This document shows, in pieces, positions 1-6,516 of a DNA stretch of 42,017 nucleotides. Source of the DNA: CAZXVW01 sp964644025 (GTDB lineage: Bacteria; Acidobacteriota; Terriglobia; Bryobacterales; Bryobacteraceae); the NCBI GenBank assembly GCA_964644025.1, contig CAZXVW010000010.1, positions 1-42,017 of the forward strand. Direction: 5' to 3'. A model generated the notes under the pieces. It worked only from the letters and a program-made list of their open reading frames with translations. It did no database searches and was not told where the DNA came from. Position 1 is the stretch's first letter; each line of letters begins with the position of its first letter. The translations under genes and the position numbers were made by a program.

Positions 1-1
1 C

Positions 2-85
2 GGCATTCCGCTTTCCCTCGGCGCTGGCAAACAATTGACAGTGGAAGTCATCCGCGGAGCTTCACCACCTTATGGCACACTGTGA
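2..85 (+). CDS. C-terminal end of an unidentified protein (partial)
   Basis: An open frame enters from the left edge and stops at TGA 83-85. It reads GIPLSLGAGKQLTVEVIRG and then ASPPYGTL. The alternation of small and hydrophobic residues ending in LTVEVIRG resembles the last strand of a PDZ-like or other beta domain, but 27 residues are too few to name a family. It ends five bases before the start chosen for the phosphatase gene, which suggests tight co-transcription. The other two frames here have no protein-like character. Confidence 0.4.
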   Translation, partial: GIPLSLGAGKQLTVEVIRGASPPYGTL

Positions 86-89
86 TCTG

Positions 90-1199
90 ATGAAGCGACT
101 CATCCTGATCCCGTTACTGATAGCGCTGTTCGAACTCGGCTGCGGGGGCGCTAATCATCAAGACCCGGCCGGTCCACGGGCGGCTCACGCCAAGAACGTC
201 ATTCTCTTTCTCGGCGACGGTACCGGCCTACCCACCGTCCATGCCGCCAGCGTTTACGGCTACGGCAACCCGCAAGCACTCTATGTGCAGAGCATGCCCT
301 TCATCGGCCTGTCGGAGACGTCGACGGCATCGAACTGGGTCACCGACTCGGCCGCGGGAATGACGGCGATCGTAACGGGCCAGAAGACTCAGGGCGGCGT
401 AGTGTCGGAATCCGCCGACGCGGTACGTGGCGAGCAGGACGGTAAACCTCTCAAGACCATCTTGGAATACGCCGAGCAGCGCGGTCTGGCAACCGGCGTC
501 GTTTCCAACAGCCCGATCTCTGATGCCACGCCCGCAGCCTGTTATGCACATTCGAACGACCGCAGCAAGCATGGCGAAATCTTCGCCCAAATTCTCGAGC
601 CCAGGTTCGGTGACGGCGTCGACGTGGTGATCGGCCGGGGCCGCGACCGAATTCTGAAGGAGACTCGAGATCTCGGCGTGGATATCGTCGAGGAGTTACG
701 GGCCCGCCGCTACCACTATCTGGATGAACCCGCAACGCTGGCGGACGTCAGCCCGGACACCGGCCGCCTGGTCGCGCTGTATGAGAAGCCAACGGTGCAC
801 GACTTCGACCTCGCCGGCGCCACCGATTGCGCGCTGCGGATCCTGTCCCGCAACCCAAAGGGTTTCTTTCTCATGGTCGAATCGGACAACCACCTCAAGG
901 ATATCCGCGAGTCCCTGGAGAACATGGTGAAGTTCGATCGCATCATTCGCCGCACCGCCGAGCAGATGCGCGGCACAGACACGCTCATCATCTTCACGGC
1001 CGACCACTCCTACGACCTGCATCTGCCGCAGGGAGCGCGCATCGGTGAAGATATTGTTCCGGCCATGAAAGCCGAGGGACATCACAATGCCGAAGAAGTG
1101 CTCGTGACAGCGGAAGGCCCCGGCGCCGAGCAAGTGCGCGGCTTCTTCCCGAACACCCGGCTGTTCCACATCATGATGTCAGCGTACGGCTGGGAATGA
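90..1199 (+). CDS. Secreted alkaline phosphatase family protein
   Basis: Metal-dependent phosphomonoesterase of the PhoA superfamily, about 369 residues, probably exported and releasing phosphate from organic esters. Seen in the sequence: a hydrophobic N-terminal segment (MKRLILIPLLIALF) followed by LGC, an imperfect lipobox; FLGDG near residue 41 (metal-binding Asp); VTDSAAGMTA near residue 85 with the nucleophilic serine; FTADHSYDLH (metal-binding Asp-His) and a late GHH. An upstream in-frame ATG at 72 exists, but it would put six polar residues before the signal peptide and overlap the preceding frame, so the ATG at 90 is preferred. The length is somewhat short for PhoA but normal for bacterial relatives. 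The substrate is not determined. Confidence 0.88.
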   Translation: MKRLILIPLLIALFELGCGGANHQDPAGPRAAHAKNVILFLGDGTGLPTVHAASVYGYGNPQALYVQSMPFIGLSETSTASNWVTDSAAGMTAIVTGQKTQGGVVSESADAVRGEQDGKPLKTILEYAEQRGLATGVVSNSPISDATPAACYAHSNDRSKHGEIFAQILEPRFGDGVDVVIGRGRDRILKETRDLGVDIVEELRARRYHYLDEPATLADVSPDTGRLVALYEKPTVHDFDLAGATDCALRILSRNPKGFFLMVESDNHLKDIRESLENMVKFDRIIRRTAEQMRGTDTLIIFTADHSYDLHLPQGARIGEDIVPAMKAEGHHNAEEVLVTAEGPGAEQVRGFFPNTRLFHIMMSAYGWE

Positions 1200-1277
1200 A
1201 CCATCCCTGGGCCGGGATTTTCCCAGCCGCGGCAATCGTCAGCGCCGGGGCCGATTATCGCTGATCGAGACGGCGTT

Positions 1278-2873
1278 TCAGGCCTTCTCCACCCAAATCG
1301 GGGAGGACCAGGCCATCTCGCCGTTGGACTGAAACACGCGTACGTAGTACCAGTTAACGCCGGCGCCTTCATCCTCATCATTGACCGTGAACGCCGTCTC
1401 GTAGTTTTCGTTGAACACCAGCCGGTGGAACATAGCCGACTCGTAAGGGAACGGCTTCGGAAACAGCATCTCGCCGCTTTCGGCCAACTGCCGGAACGTT
1501 TGTGTGAGCGAGCACGGCCTGGGCTTCGTGCAAGTCACAGTGACCTTCGTCTCCGGCCCGCCGGAGGCGCGCAGCACGATTGCTTTCTGCGCGTAGTCGT
1601 CCAGCTCCTGTCTGCGCGCGGTATAGGAGCGCACGTGCACCCTTTCAGCGCTGCGGCTGAGGATCTTGTCGTGGCGGGTCTCGCTGAAGGGACCCGAAGT
1701 GAAGCACGGCTGGACTTCACGGATGCGGCCGCCACTGATCGTGATGGTGAAGTCCCAGTCGGCGGTGTAGTTCCAGCCCAGCGCCGTCCAGGGTCCCCAG
1801 CCGTATTCGAAACGGAGGACAACCGGTTTGCCCCAACTGGCCGCAGACGCCTCCCGGTCCACAGGAAAGTCGCGGTGGATGACACGGTTGTTCTTCAGCA
1901 GTTCGACGCGGTCCACCTCATCCCAGCCGCGGACAGCCACCTGAAGCTCGCGCTGGCGGGTGTAAGGCATCTCTTGCCCCATGATGCGGCCATTGAGTGA
2001 GAAGTCCAGGTCGATGCGGTCACCGGTGACGGCATAGGTGCGGCGATGGCGCAGGGCGTCAAAGATCGCATCCCGCGTAAGTTCCGTCGCCTTCACCACC
2101 GCCAGGCCTTCCCGGTAAGCCCCGGGATAGCCCAGGTGATCGTCGGTGCTGGCGATAACGCCGAGCCGGTGACCCTGCGCCAGGTAAGACTGGAAGGTGT
2201 TCCGCGTCCAGCGGCCGCCCTCGCTGTGGCGTTTGTAAGTTTGCGGGGAACGGTCGGACTCGGCGCAGCCCCATTCCGAGTAGATTTCCATAACAGGCGA
2301 CACGCGAGGGTCGATCTTGCTCGCGTCAATTCCGCGGTGTCCCAGGTGGTTGGCCGGGTGGTGTGGCACCATGATGCAGCCGCGGCGCGCAGCGAAGTTC
2401 TGCAGTTCGGCCAGATCGCGGATCAGCTTGTAGTCACCTTTTAGGTCCGGGTACAGGATGTGGTAGTCGCCTTCGGCTTTGCCGTGCCGCTCGTAGCCGA
2501 GGATGGTCACAAAGCGACCTGGGTCGTCGTACTTGCGGGCGAATTCGACCACCTCAGGCCAGCGTCCCTTGGCAATGATGAAGCCGTCGATCCATTTGTA
2601 TTCGATTCTGGCATCGTAGTGCCCGATATCGGGCCAGTAAGCGTGGGGGGTGAAGCAGTAAAAATCGAGATGGTTCCGCGCGACCTCGAAGGAATGTTCC
2701 AGCGAGCCCTGCGCGTAGCCCACCTGGTTGTGGTTGTGGAGATCTCCGAAGTAGTTCTTGTATGGGGGCGCCGGCTCGGCGGGCGCGGGGCCGCCTGCCG
2801 GTAGGGACGCAGCGGCGCCCAGGCTGGCACATCCGGTAATCCAGTTGCGACGGGAGATATTGGTTTTCATCAT
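1278..2873 (-). CDS. Tat-exported PHP-domain metallohydrolase (DUF3604-like)
   Basis: About 531 residues. The N-terminus contains SRRNWITG followed by an Ala/Gly-rich segment, a twin-arginine type signal. The mature protein starts with FGDLHNHNQ (HxH metal ligands near residues 46 and 48), followed by TPHAYWPD, VPHHPAN, an EIYSEWG segment and ASTDDHLGYPG. This is the spaced His/Asp/Glu set of the PHP (polymerase and histidinol phosphatase) metal site as found in secreted DUF3604-type proteins. The C-terminal 200 residues look like beta-sandwich modules. It probably hydrolyses a phosphoester or related bond outside the cytoplasm; the substrate is unknown. Two ATG codons are adjacent at the start (2873 and 2870), and which one is used cannot be decided. 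It lies downstream of the pyrF-associated module and converges with the phosphatase gene. Confidence 0.8.
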   Translation of the reverse strand: MMKTNISRRNWITGCASLGAAASLPAGGPAPAEPAPPYKNYFGDLHNHNQVGYAQGSLEHSFEVARNHLDFYCFTPHAYWPDIGHYDARIEYKWIDGFIIAKGRWPEVVEFARKYDDPGRFVTILGYERHGKAEGDYHILYPDLKGDYKLIRDLAELQNFAARRGCIMVPHHPANHLGHRGIDASKIDPRVSPVMEIYSEWGCAESDRSPQTYKRHSEGGRWTRNTFQSYLAQGHRLGVIASTDDHLGYPGAYREGLAVVKATELTRDAIFDALRHRRTYAVTGDRIDLDFSLNGRIMGQEMPYTRQRELQVAVRGWDEVDRVELLKNNRVIHRDFPVDREASAASWGKPVVLRFEYGWGPWTALGWNYTADWDFTITISGGRIREVQPCFTSGPFSETRHDKILSRSAERVHVRSYTARRQELDDYAQKAIVLRASGGPETKVTVTCTKPRPCSLTQTFRQLAESGEMLFPKPFPYESAMFHRLVFNENYETAFTVNDEDEGAGVNWYYVRVFQSNGEMAWSSPIWVEKA

Positions 2874-2920
2874 GCACCACCGATAACAGCCTTATGAATC
2901 TTGCTTGCCGGCTGCAGCAA

Positions 2921-3011
2921 CTATCGTACCGCGCGGCGGCTCGCGCCGATTTCATCCAGAAGCGCGCGGGCCGCGGCGGCCGGGTCGGCGGCGCGGGTGA
3001 TCTGCCGGCCG
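2921..3011 (-). pseudogene. Displaced orphan 3' end of pyrF
   Basis: The minus strand reads GRQITRAADPAAAAR and then ALLDEIGASRRAVR before TAG at 2923-2921. The first 15 residues are identical to residues near the C-terminus of the intact pyrF at 3855-4538, and the remainder is a plausible alternative OMP decarboxylase end (ALLDEI against VMEEI in the intact gene). There is no OMP decarboxylase sequence upstream of this fragment: the homology stops at 3011, where the end of the nucleotidyltransferase region begins. It is therefore a detached gene end, not a truncated copy with a start. Coding potential today is unlikely. Confidence 0.7.
2967..3011. repeat. 45-bp perfect direct repeat, distal copy
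   Basis: Identical over 45 bases to 3886-3930 and in the same orientation. It encodes the GRQITRAADPAAAA stretch of OMP decarboxylase on the minus strand. Weaker similarity continues on the low-coordinate side (2947-2966 against 3866-3885) because both copies encode pyrF-like C-termini; it stops abruptly on the high-coordinate side. Confidence 0.95.
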
Positions 3012-3034
3012 TCCACCCACACCTGCCGCCCCCG

Positions 3035-3592
3035 TCACCGGCCCGCCAACATGGACCGGAATCGGGTCAGAATCTCCGGTTGTGCCAGACTGTCAGCGAG
3101 TTTCTTCAGCCTCGGCTCCAGGTACGCCGCATCAATCGACTCCCGGTGGAGCTGAATCAGGGCCCGCGCGTCCTCGTCGTCCTTGGGCCGTTCCGAGATG
3201 ATCTTCATTAGAACCAGATCCTCCAGAGAAACGACGCGAATTACGTTACGGCCCAGCCGCTTCCCCACCGAGCGGCTCAGCAAACTGCGCTCGAACTCCA
3301 GCGCAGCGAAAACGATGTCAACCTTGACGTTCTGCGACGTCAGCGCAGGCAGAACTCTTGTTTGCCTGACAAAGTCCACAGGATCCGGGCAGGACACCCT
3401 GAAGCGGTCACCGAGACGCCGGACGGTCTGCTCCAAATCGGCGGGTTCCACCCACACGCTCACGTCTATGTCCAAAGTCGCCCGCGGTGCGCCCCAAATT
3501 GAGACAGCCACGCCTCCGATCACCATGTAAGGAATGGCGAGCGAGTCGAGGGTTGCCGCGACCTCCAAAAGGGCTGCTTCAAATAGACTCAT
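3035..3592 (-). CDS. Nucleotidyltransferase, AbiEii/MNT-like toxin fold
   Basis: About 185 residues. The N-terminal half carries the minimal nucleotidyltransferase signature: VIGGVAVSIWG (GG at about 26-27), then TLDIDVSV with Asp41 and Asp43, and a third carboxylate in VKVDIVFA (Asp92). SLEDLVLMKIISERPKDDEDA is typical of the AbiEii / DUF6036-type group, whose known members transfer nucleotides to tRNA or protein, often as toxins. The start at 3592 is chosen because its ATG overlaps the upstream stop (ATGA, 3589-3592); a longer frame to 3688 runs through the upstream gene and is rejected. Pairing with a small upstream partner is the layout of a toxin-antitoxin module, but function here is inferred. 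It lies inside the pyrF-end cassette and has lower GC than its surroundings. Confidence 0.8.
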   Translation of the reverse strand: MSLFEAALLEVAATLDSLAIPYMVIGGVAVSIWGAPRATLDIDVSVWVEPADLEQTVRRLGDRFRVSCPDPVDFVRQTRVLPALTSQNVKVDIVFAALEFERSLLSRSVGKRLGRNVIRVVSLEDLVLMKIISERPKDDEDARALIQLHRESIDAAYLEPRLKKLADSLAQPEILTRFRSMLAGR

Positions 3593-3816
3593 CGGGACTT
3601 GTCTAGATGGGCCAGGATGCGTCTCATGCGCCGGACGCCCAGTTTCTCCGGGTCCGGATCCCGGAGCCGCATCTGTTCCGGACACCACCCCCAGATCGCG
3701 CTAAGGTCGGCCAGCACGGTCCTCAGGTCACGCGGGGACGAGAGCTGCCGCTTCTCCCATTCGTGGAATCTCCTCCACTGTCGGGCGCGGGCGGCGAATT
3801 CCTCCGAGAGGGTCAT
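3589..3816 (-). CDS. Small charged protein paired with the nucleotidyltransferase
   Basis: 75 residues starting MTLSEEFAARARQWRRFHE and ending RRILAHLDKSR. No family is recognised. It is rich in Arg, Glu and Trp, has no membrane segment, and looks mostly helical. Its stop overlaps the nucleotidyltransferase start by four bases (ATGA), so the two are almost certainly co-translated, and an antitoxin or cofactor role is a reasonable guess. The start is uncertain: GAGGAG sits immediately before the ATG at 3816, so this ATG may be internal to a slightly longer form beginning at an upstream GTG close to the pyrF stop. pyrF ends only 38 bases upstream, so it probably reads from the same transcript. 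Confidence 0.6.
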   Translation of the reverse strand: MTLSEEFAARARQWRRFHEWEKRQLSSPRDLRTVLADLSAIWGWCPEQMRLRDPDPEKLGVRRMRRILAHLDKSR

Positions 3817-3854
3817 CTCCTCGATTATGATACCGTGACCGGGGGATGTCACCG

Positions 3855-4538
3855 TCAGCGCACGGCGATTTCTTCCATCACCCGCCGGGCCGCGGCGGCC
3901 GGGTCGGCGGCGCGGGTGATCTGCCGGCCGATGACAAGATAATCGGCGCCGTTGCGGATGGCCTCCGCCGGCGTGGCGACGCGTTTCTGGTCGCCCCGGG
4001 CCGCCCCGGCGGAGCGCACTCCGGGGGTGACCAGCACAGCGTCCGGGCCGGCAATGGCGCGCACCCGGGCGGCCTCCAGCGCGGAGCAAACCACGCCGTC
4101 AAGACCTGCCTGTCGTGCTTTTCTTACCCGCAACTCCACCAGTCGGCCGACTTCGCACGGGTAGCCAAGATCCGCCAGGTCCTCCCGGTCGAAACTGGTG
4201 AGTACCGTAACCGCCAGCAGCCGCAGCCGGGCGTCGCCCCGGCCCTCGACGGCCGCCCGCATCACCGGGCCGCTGCCGTGCACCGTCAGGAAACGCACAC
4301 CGGCTGCCGCCACCTGGCGCACGGCGCGCTTCACCGTTTCGCCGATGTCGTAAAACTTGAGGTCGAGGAAGACATCCTTTCCTTCCCCGATCAGCTCCCG
4401 CACGAACGGCATCCCGGCAGCCGCGTACAACTCCAGGCCAACTTTGTAAATGGCGACCGTATCGCCCAGCCGCTCCACCAGCGCCCGGGCTTCGGCAGCC
4501 GAAGCGACGTCAAGAGCGACGATGAGCGGGTTATTCAT
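3855..4538 (-). CDS. pyrF: Orotidine 5'-phosphate decarboxylase
   Basis: Final step of de novo UMP synthesis, cytosolic. 227 residues, normal for the bacterial family. Seen: IVALDVAS at the first strand, YKVGLEL (Lys32), the catalytic DxKxxD as DLKFYDIGETV (Asp59, Lys61, Asp64), VTPGVRS and the phosphate-binding VIGRQITRAADP. Most family members read DLKFHDIPNTV, so Y62, G66 and E67 are unusual but leave the charged tetrad intact. The ATG overlaps the selD stop (ATGA at 4535-4538), so selD and pyrF are translationally coupled. The last 30 residues coincide with a 45-bp direct repeat, and an orphan second version of the gene end lies at 2921-3011, so the present C-terminus may have been swapped in by an insertion. 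Confidence 0.95.
   Translation of the reverse strand: MNNPLIVALDVASAAEARALVERLGDTVAIYKVGLELYAAAGMPFVRELIGEGKDVFLDLKFYDIGETVKRAVRQVAAAGVRFLTVHGSGPVMRAAVEGRGDARLRLLAVTVLTSFDREDLADLGYPCEVGRLVELRVRKARQAGLDGVVCSALEAARVRAIAGPDAVLVTPGVRSAGAARGDQKRVATPAEAIRNGADYLVIGRQITRAADPAAAARRVMEEIAVR
3886..3930. repeat. 45-bp perfect direct repeat, copy inside pyrF
   Basis: Proximal copy of the repeat at 2967-3011, embedded in the pyrF coding sequence over the phosphate-binding GRQIT motif and the residues after it. If the module downstream was inserted by site-specific recombination, this would be one half-site of the crossover core. Confidence 0.95.
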
Positions 4539-5557
4539 ATCACTCGGATGGAAACCTGCTGGCGTGGAACGACCCGGCCGATCCGGTAAGCCGCCGCCAG
4601 CTTCTTTTCCAGCATCGCCGCGTCCGCCTCCGGCAGCGAGATCAGCAAACCGCCCGAGGTTTGCGGATCATGCAACAAGTTCAGCACCTGTTCCTCCAGG
4701 CTCCCGGCCACTTCCACATCACAGGAAAAAAACGACCGGTTGCTCTTCAACCCGCCTGGAATCGCTCCTCGGCGCGCGTATTCGAGCGCTCCCGGCAGGA
4801 AACCGACTCTCGCCGCCTCGATTTCCACGGTGACCCCGCTGGCCAGCGCCATCTCCCGCGCGTGGCCGAGCAGGCCGAAGCCCGTGACATCGGTGCAACC
4901 GTGACCGTCGAACTCGCGCATCGCCTCGCCGGCGGCTTTGTTCAAGGTGAGCATACTCTGGATCGATGCTTCGACATGGGCGGGATCAGCGATGCCCTGC
5001 TTGAGCGCCGTCTGGATCACCCCCGTGCCGATGCGCTTGGTGAATACCAGGGCGTCGCCGGGCTGCGCGCCCGAATTGGTGAGCACGCGGTCCGGGTGCG
5101 TGACGCCGGTGATCGCGTAACCGAACTTGATCTCCGGATCCTTCACGCTATGGCCGCCGAGCAACGTGCACCCGGCCTCGCGAATCTTCTCCGCCCCGCC
5201 GGTCAGGATCGCGGCGAGAACGCCGGGGTCCCCGCCGGCGGGAAAAGCCACGATGGCCAGCGCCGTCACCGGGCGAGCGCCCATGGCGTAAATGTCGCTG
5301 AGAGAATTGGCGGCGGCGATAGCGCCGAAGGTGGAAGGGTCATCCACGATCGGCGTGAAAAAATCCACCGTGTGTACCAGGGCACACTCCGGCGTCAGCC
5401 TGTAAACGCCGGCGTCGTCGGCGGTTTCCAGGCCCACCAGCACGTTCTCATCCGTCACTCGCGGCACCTGGCCGAGCACCTGGTCCAATACCTTTGGACT
5501 CAACTTGGAGGCTCAACCAGCGCCGCTGACCTGCGCGGTCAGCTTTACCTCACGCAT
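4535..5557 (-). CDS. selD: Selenide, water dikinase (SelD), itself a selenoprotein with UGA codon 15
   Basis: Makes selenophosphate from selenide and ATP, the selenium donor for Sec-tRNA. The conventional frame opens only at a TTG (5503), giving 322 residues that lack the catalytic N-terminus. Reading upstream in the same frame through TGA 5515-5513 to the ATG at 5557 gives MREVKLTAQVSGAG, U15, ASKLSPKVLDQV. This matches the family pattern GAG(C/U)xxK(L/I)SPxxL, with U15 at the catalytic Cys17 position of E. coli SelD and K18 at its Lys20. The full protein is 340 residues, close to the usual length. Downstream motifs are intact: HTVDFFTPIVDDP, ANSLSDIYAMGA, LLGGHS, GCTDVTGFGLLGHA and HDPQTSGGL. 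A hairpin suited to a SECIS element follows the UGA. The stop overlaps pyrF by ATGA. Confidence 0.93.
5483..5515 (-). promoter_or_regulatory. Bacterial SECIS-like hairpin with Sec UGA of selD
   Basis: The UGA is at 5515-5513. Thirteen bases later a perfect 6-bp stem GTCCAA / TTGGAC (5499-5494 and 5488-5483) closes a five-base loop AGGTA. The loop begins 20 bases after the UGA, inside the window reported for bacterial SECIS elements, and has a G in its first two positions as that model requires. The E. coli fdhF hairpin bound by SelB also exposes a GGU in its loop. Confidence 0.8.
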
Positions 5558-5564
5558 CGTTTTC

Positions 5565-5570
5565 AGTCTA
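5565..5570 (-). promoter_or_regulatory. Possible -10 box (TAGACT) for selD
   Basis: TAGACT lies seven bases before the selD ATG at 5557, in the 49-base gap after the DUF1684 gene. No clear -35 or Shine-Dalgarno sequence is visible, so a transcript from here would be nearly leaderless. It could be chance. Confidence 0.35.
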
Positions 5571-5606
5571 GCGTAGCGGGGCCCGTAGCCGCCGGACGGG
5601 GTATTC

Positions 5607-6506
5607 TCAGTCGTGGTGAGAGTTCAACTCCCCGGCCTCGATGGCCACTTTGAGCCGGTTTTCCCTCGGCGGCAGCGGGCAGGTGGCATAGGGAGTAAAG
5701 GCGCACGGAGGGTTGTAAGCTTTATTGAAATCGAGAATCACCTTGCCGTCCCGCGGCCCGGCCGCGTACAGGAAACGGCCCCCCGGATAGGTGGTTTTGC
5801 CACTGGTCGCATCCCGGAAAATGAACCACAGCTCCTCTCCCTCGGCAGCCGGCATCAGGCGGACTGTTTGCCCCCGCAGCGGAAACTCGACGTAGCCCGG
5901 ACTCGTCATCTCCTGGGGCACGCCGATCACGGAGGCCACCTTGAACTTCCGGGGTTCCGGGAACGGTATAAAGCGGGCCGTGACGCGGTATTCCCGCTTC
6001 ACCAGGTACCACTGCCGCCCGGTGAATTCCCGGCGGAAGCGGCTCTTGGTATCCCGCAGCCGGATCCCGTAACGGTCCCCGCGCCGAATCACCCAAAAGG
6101 TCAGCGCGCCGAGGCGGACCCGGGTGGGCGAGCCGCTCGTGTCCGGCTCCAACTGGACCGGGCTGCGGGTCTTGTCCGCATACCGCAGCACCGTCCTGCC
6201 GGCGTGGTGTTCAATCACTCCGAGAAGCGGCGGCGCCGAGTGCGCAGGCAACACGATATCGCTCGAAGCGGCCGCGCCAATCGTGTTGCCGCCTTCCTTC
6301 AACCAGAACAGCCCAGCGATGGTCAGCCAGCCGGTATCCGAGCTCAGGGCGGCTTCCTCCTGCCGCCGCCACTGCTCGATCGAAGAAACGTAGAAATCAG
6401 CCGCCGCGGCCGTCATGCCGGTGACCAGCAACAGGACCAGCGCCCAAGCAGGCTGCGTCCCGTTTCCTGACCGTCTCAAGTGCCTCCGCCACATCGCCGC
6501 AGTCAC
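5607..6506 (-). CDS. Exported DUF1684 family protein
   Basis: 299 residues with an N-terminal signal (WALVLLLVTGMTAAAA). The body fits the DUF1684 family throughout: SDTGWLTIAGLFWLKEG near the start, FRDATSGKTTYPGGRFLY, and the hallmark end LDFNKAYNPPCAFTPYAT followed by CPLPPRENRL and IEAGE. The biochemical role of the family is not established; its conserved Cys, Asn and Asp residues suggest a ligand-binding or hydrolytic pocket. It starts ten bases after the RraA-like gene ends, so the two are likely one transcript, and both products appear exported. An alternative start is the ATG at 6494. Nothing is missing from the domain. Confidence 0.88.
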   Translation of the reverse strand: MTAAMWRRHLRRSGNGTQPAWALVLLLVTGMTAAAADFYVSSIEQWRRQEEAALSSDTGWLTIAGLFWLKEGGNTIGAAASSDIVLPAHSAPPLLGVIEHHAGRTVLRYADKTRSPVQLEPDTSGSPTRVRLGALTFWVIRRGDRYGIRLRDTKSRFRREFTGRQWYLVKREYRVTARFIPFPEPRKFKVASVIGVPQEMTSPGYVEFPLRGQTVRLMPAAEGEELWFIFRDATSGKTTYPGGRFLYAAGPRDGKVILDFNKAYNPPCAFTPYATCPLPPRENRLKVAIEAGELNSHHD

Positions 6507-6516
6507 CCGTCTCGGC

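Larger units (their letters stand above)
2967..3885 (-). mobile_element. Candidate 919-bp cassette inserted into the 3' end of pyrF
   Basis: One repeat unit (counted from the distal 45-bp repeat to just before the proximal repeat) is 919 bp and holds only the 75-residue gene and the nucleotidyltransferase gene. The arrangement on the minus strand is pyrF body, repeat, current pyrF tail, two genes, repeat, displaced pyrF tail. That is how a site-specific element looks after integrating at a gene end and supplying a replacement end. A hand count gives about 58% GC in 3181-3420 against about 72% in pyrF at 3961-4200. There is no integrase or transposase inside, so mobility in trans, loss of a recombinase or plain homologous recombination must be considered. 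The element status is inference. Confidence 0.45.

Noticed and set aside
1200..1277. CTGGG / CCCAG hairpin between the convergent phosphatase and PHP genes as a terminator
   Set aside because: The stem is only 5 bp with an 11-base loop and no U-tract; too weak to call.
2967..3930. The direct repeats as a CRISPR array or an insertion sequence target duplication
   Set aside because: Only two copies 919 bp apart, lying in coding sequence; 45 bp is too long for a transposon target duplication and there is no transposase.
3589..4089. 166-codon form of the small gene upstream of the nucleotidyltransferase
   Set aside because: Its first 90 codons overlap pyrF in another frame and are Arg/Gly/Pro-rich shadow; only the last 75 codons look like a protein.
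4535..5503. selD starting at TTG 5503 (322 residues)
   Set aside because: It lacks the catalytic N-terminal motif. The same frame upstream restores it through an in-frame UGA followed by a SECIS-like hairpin.
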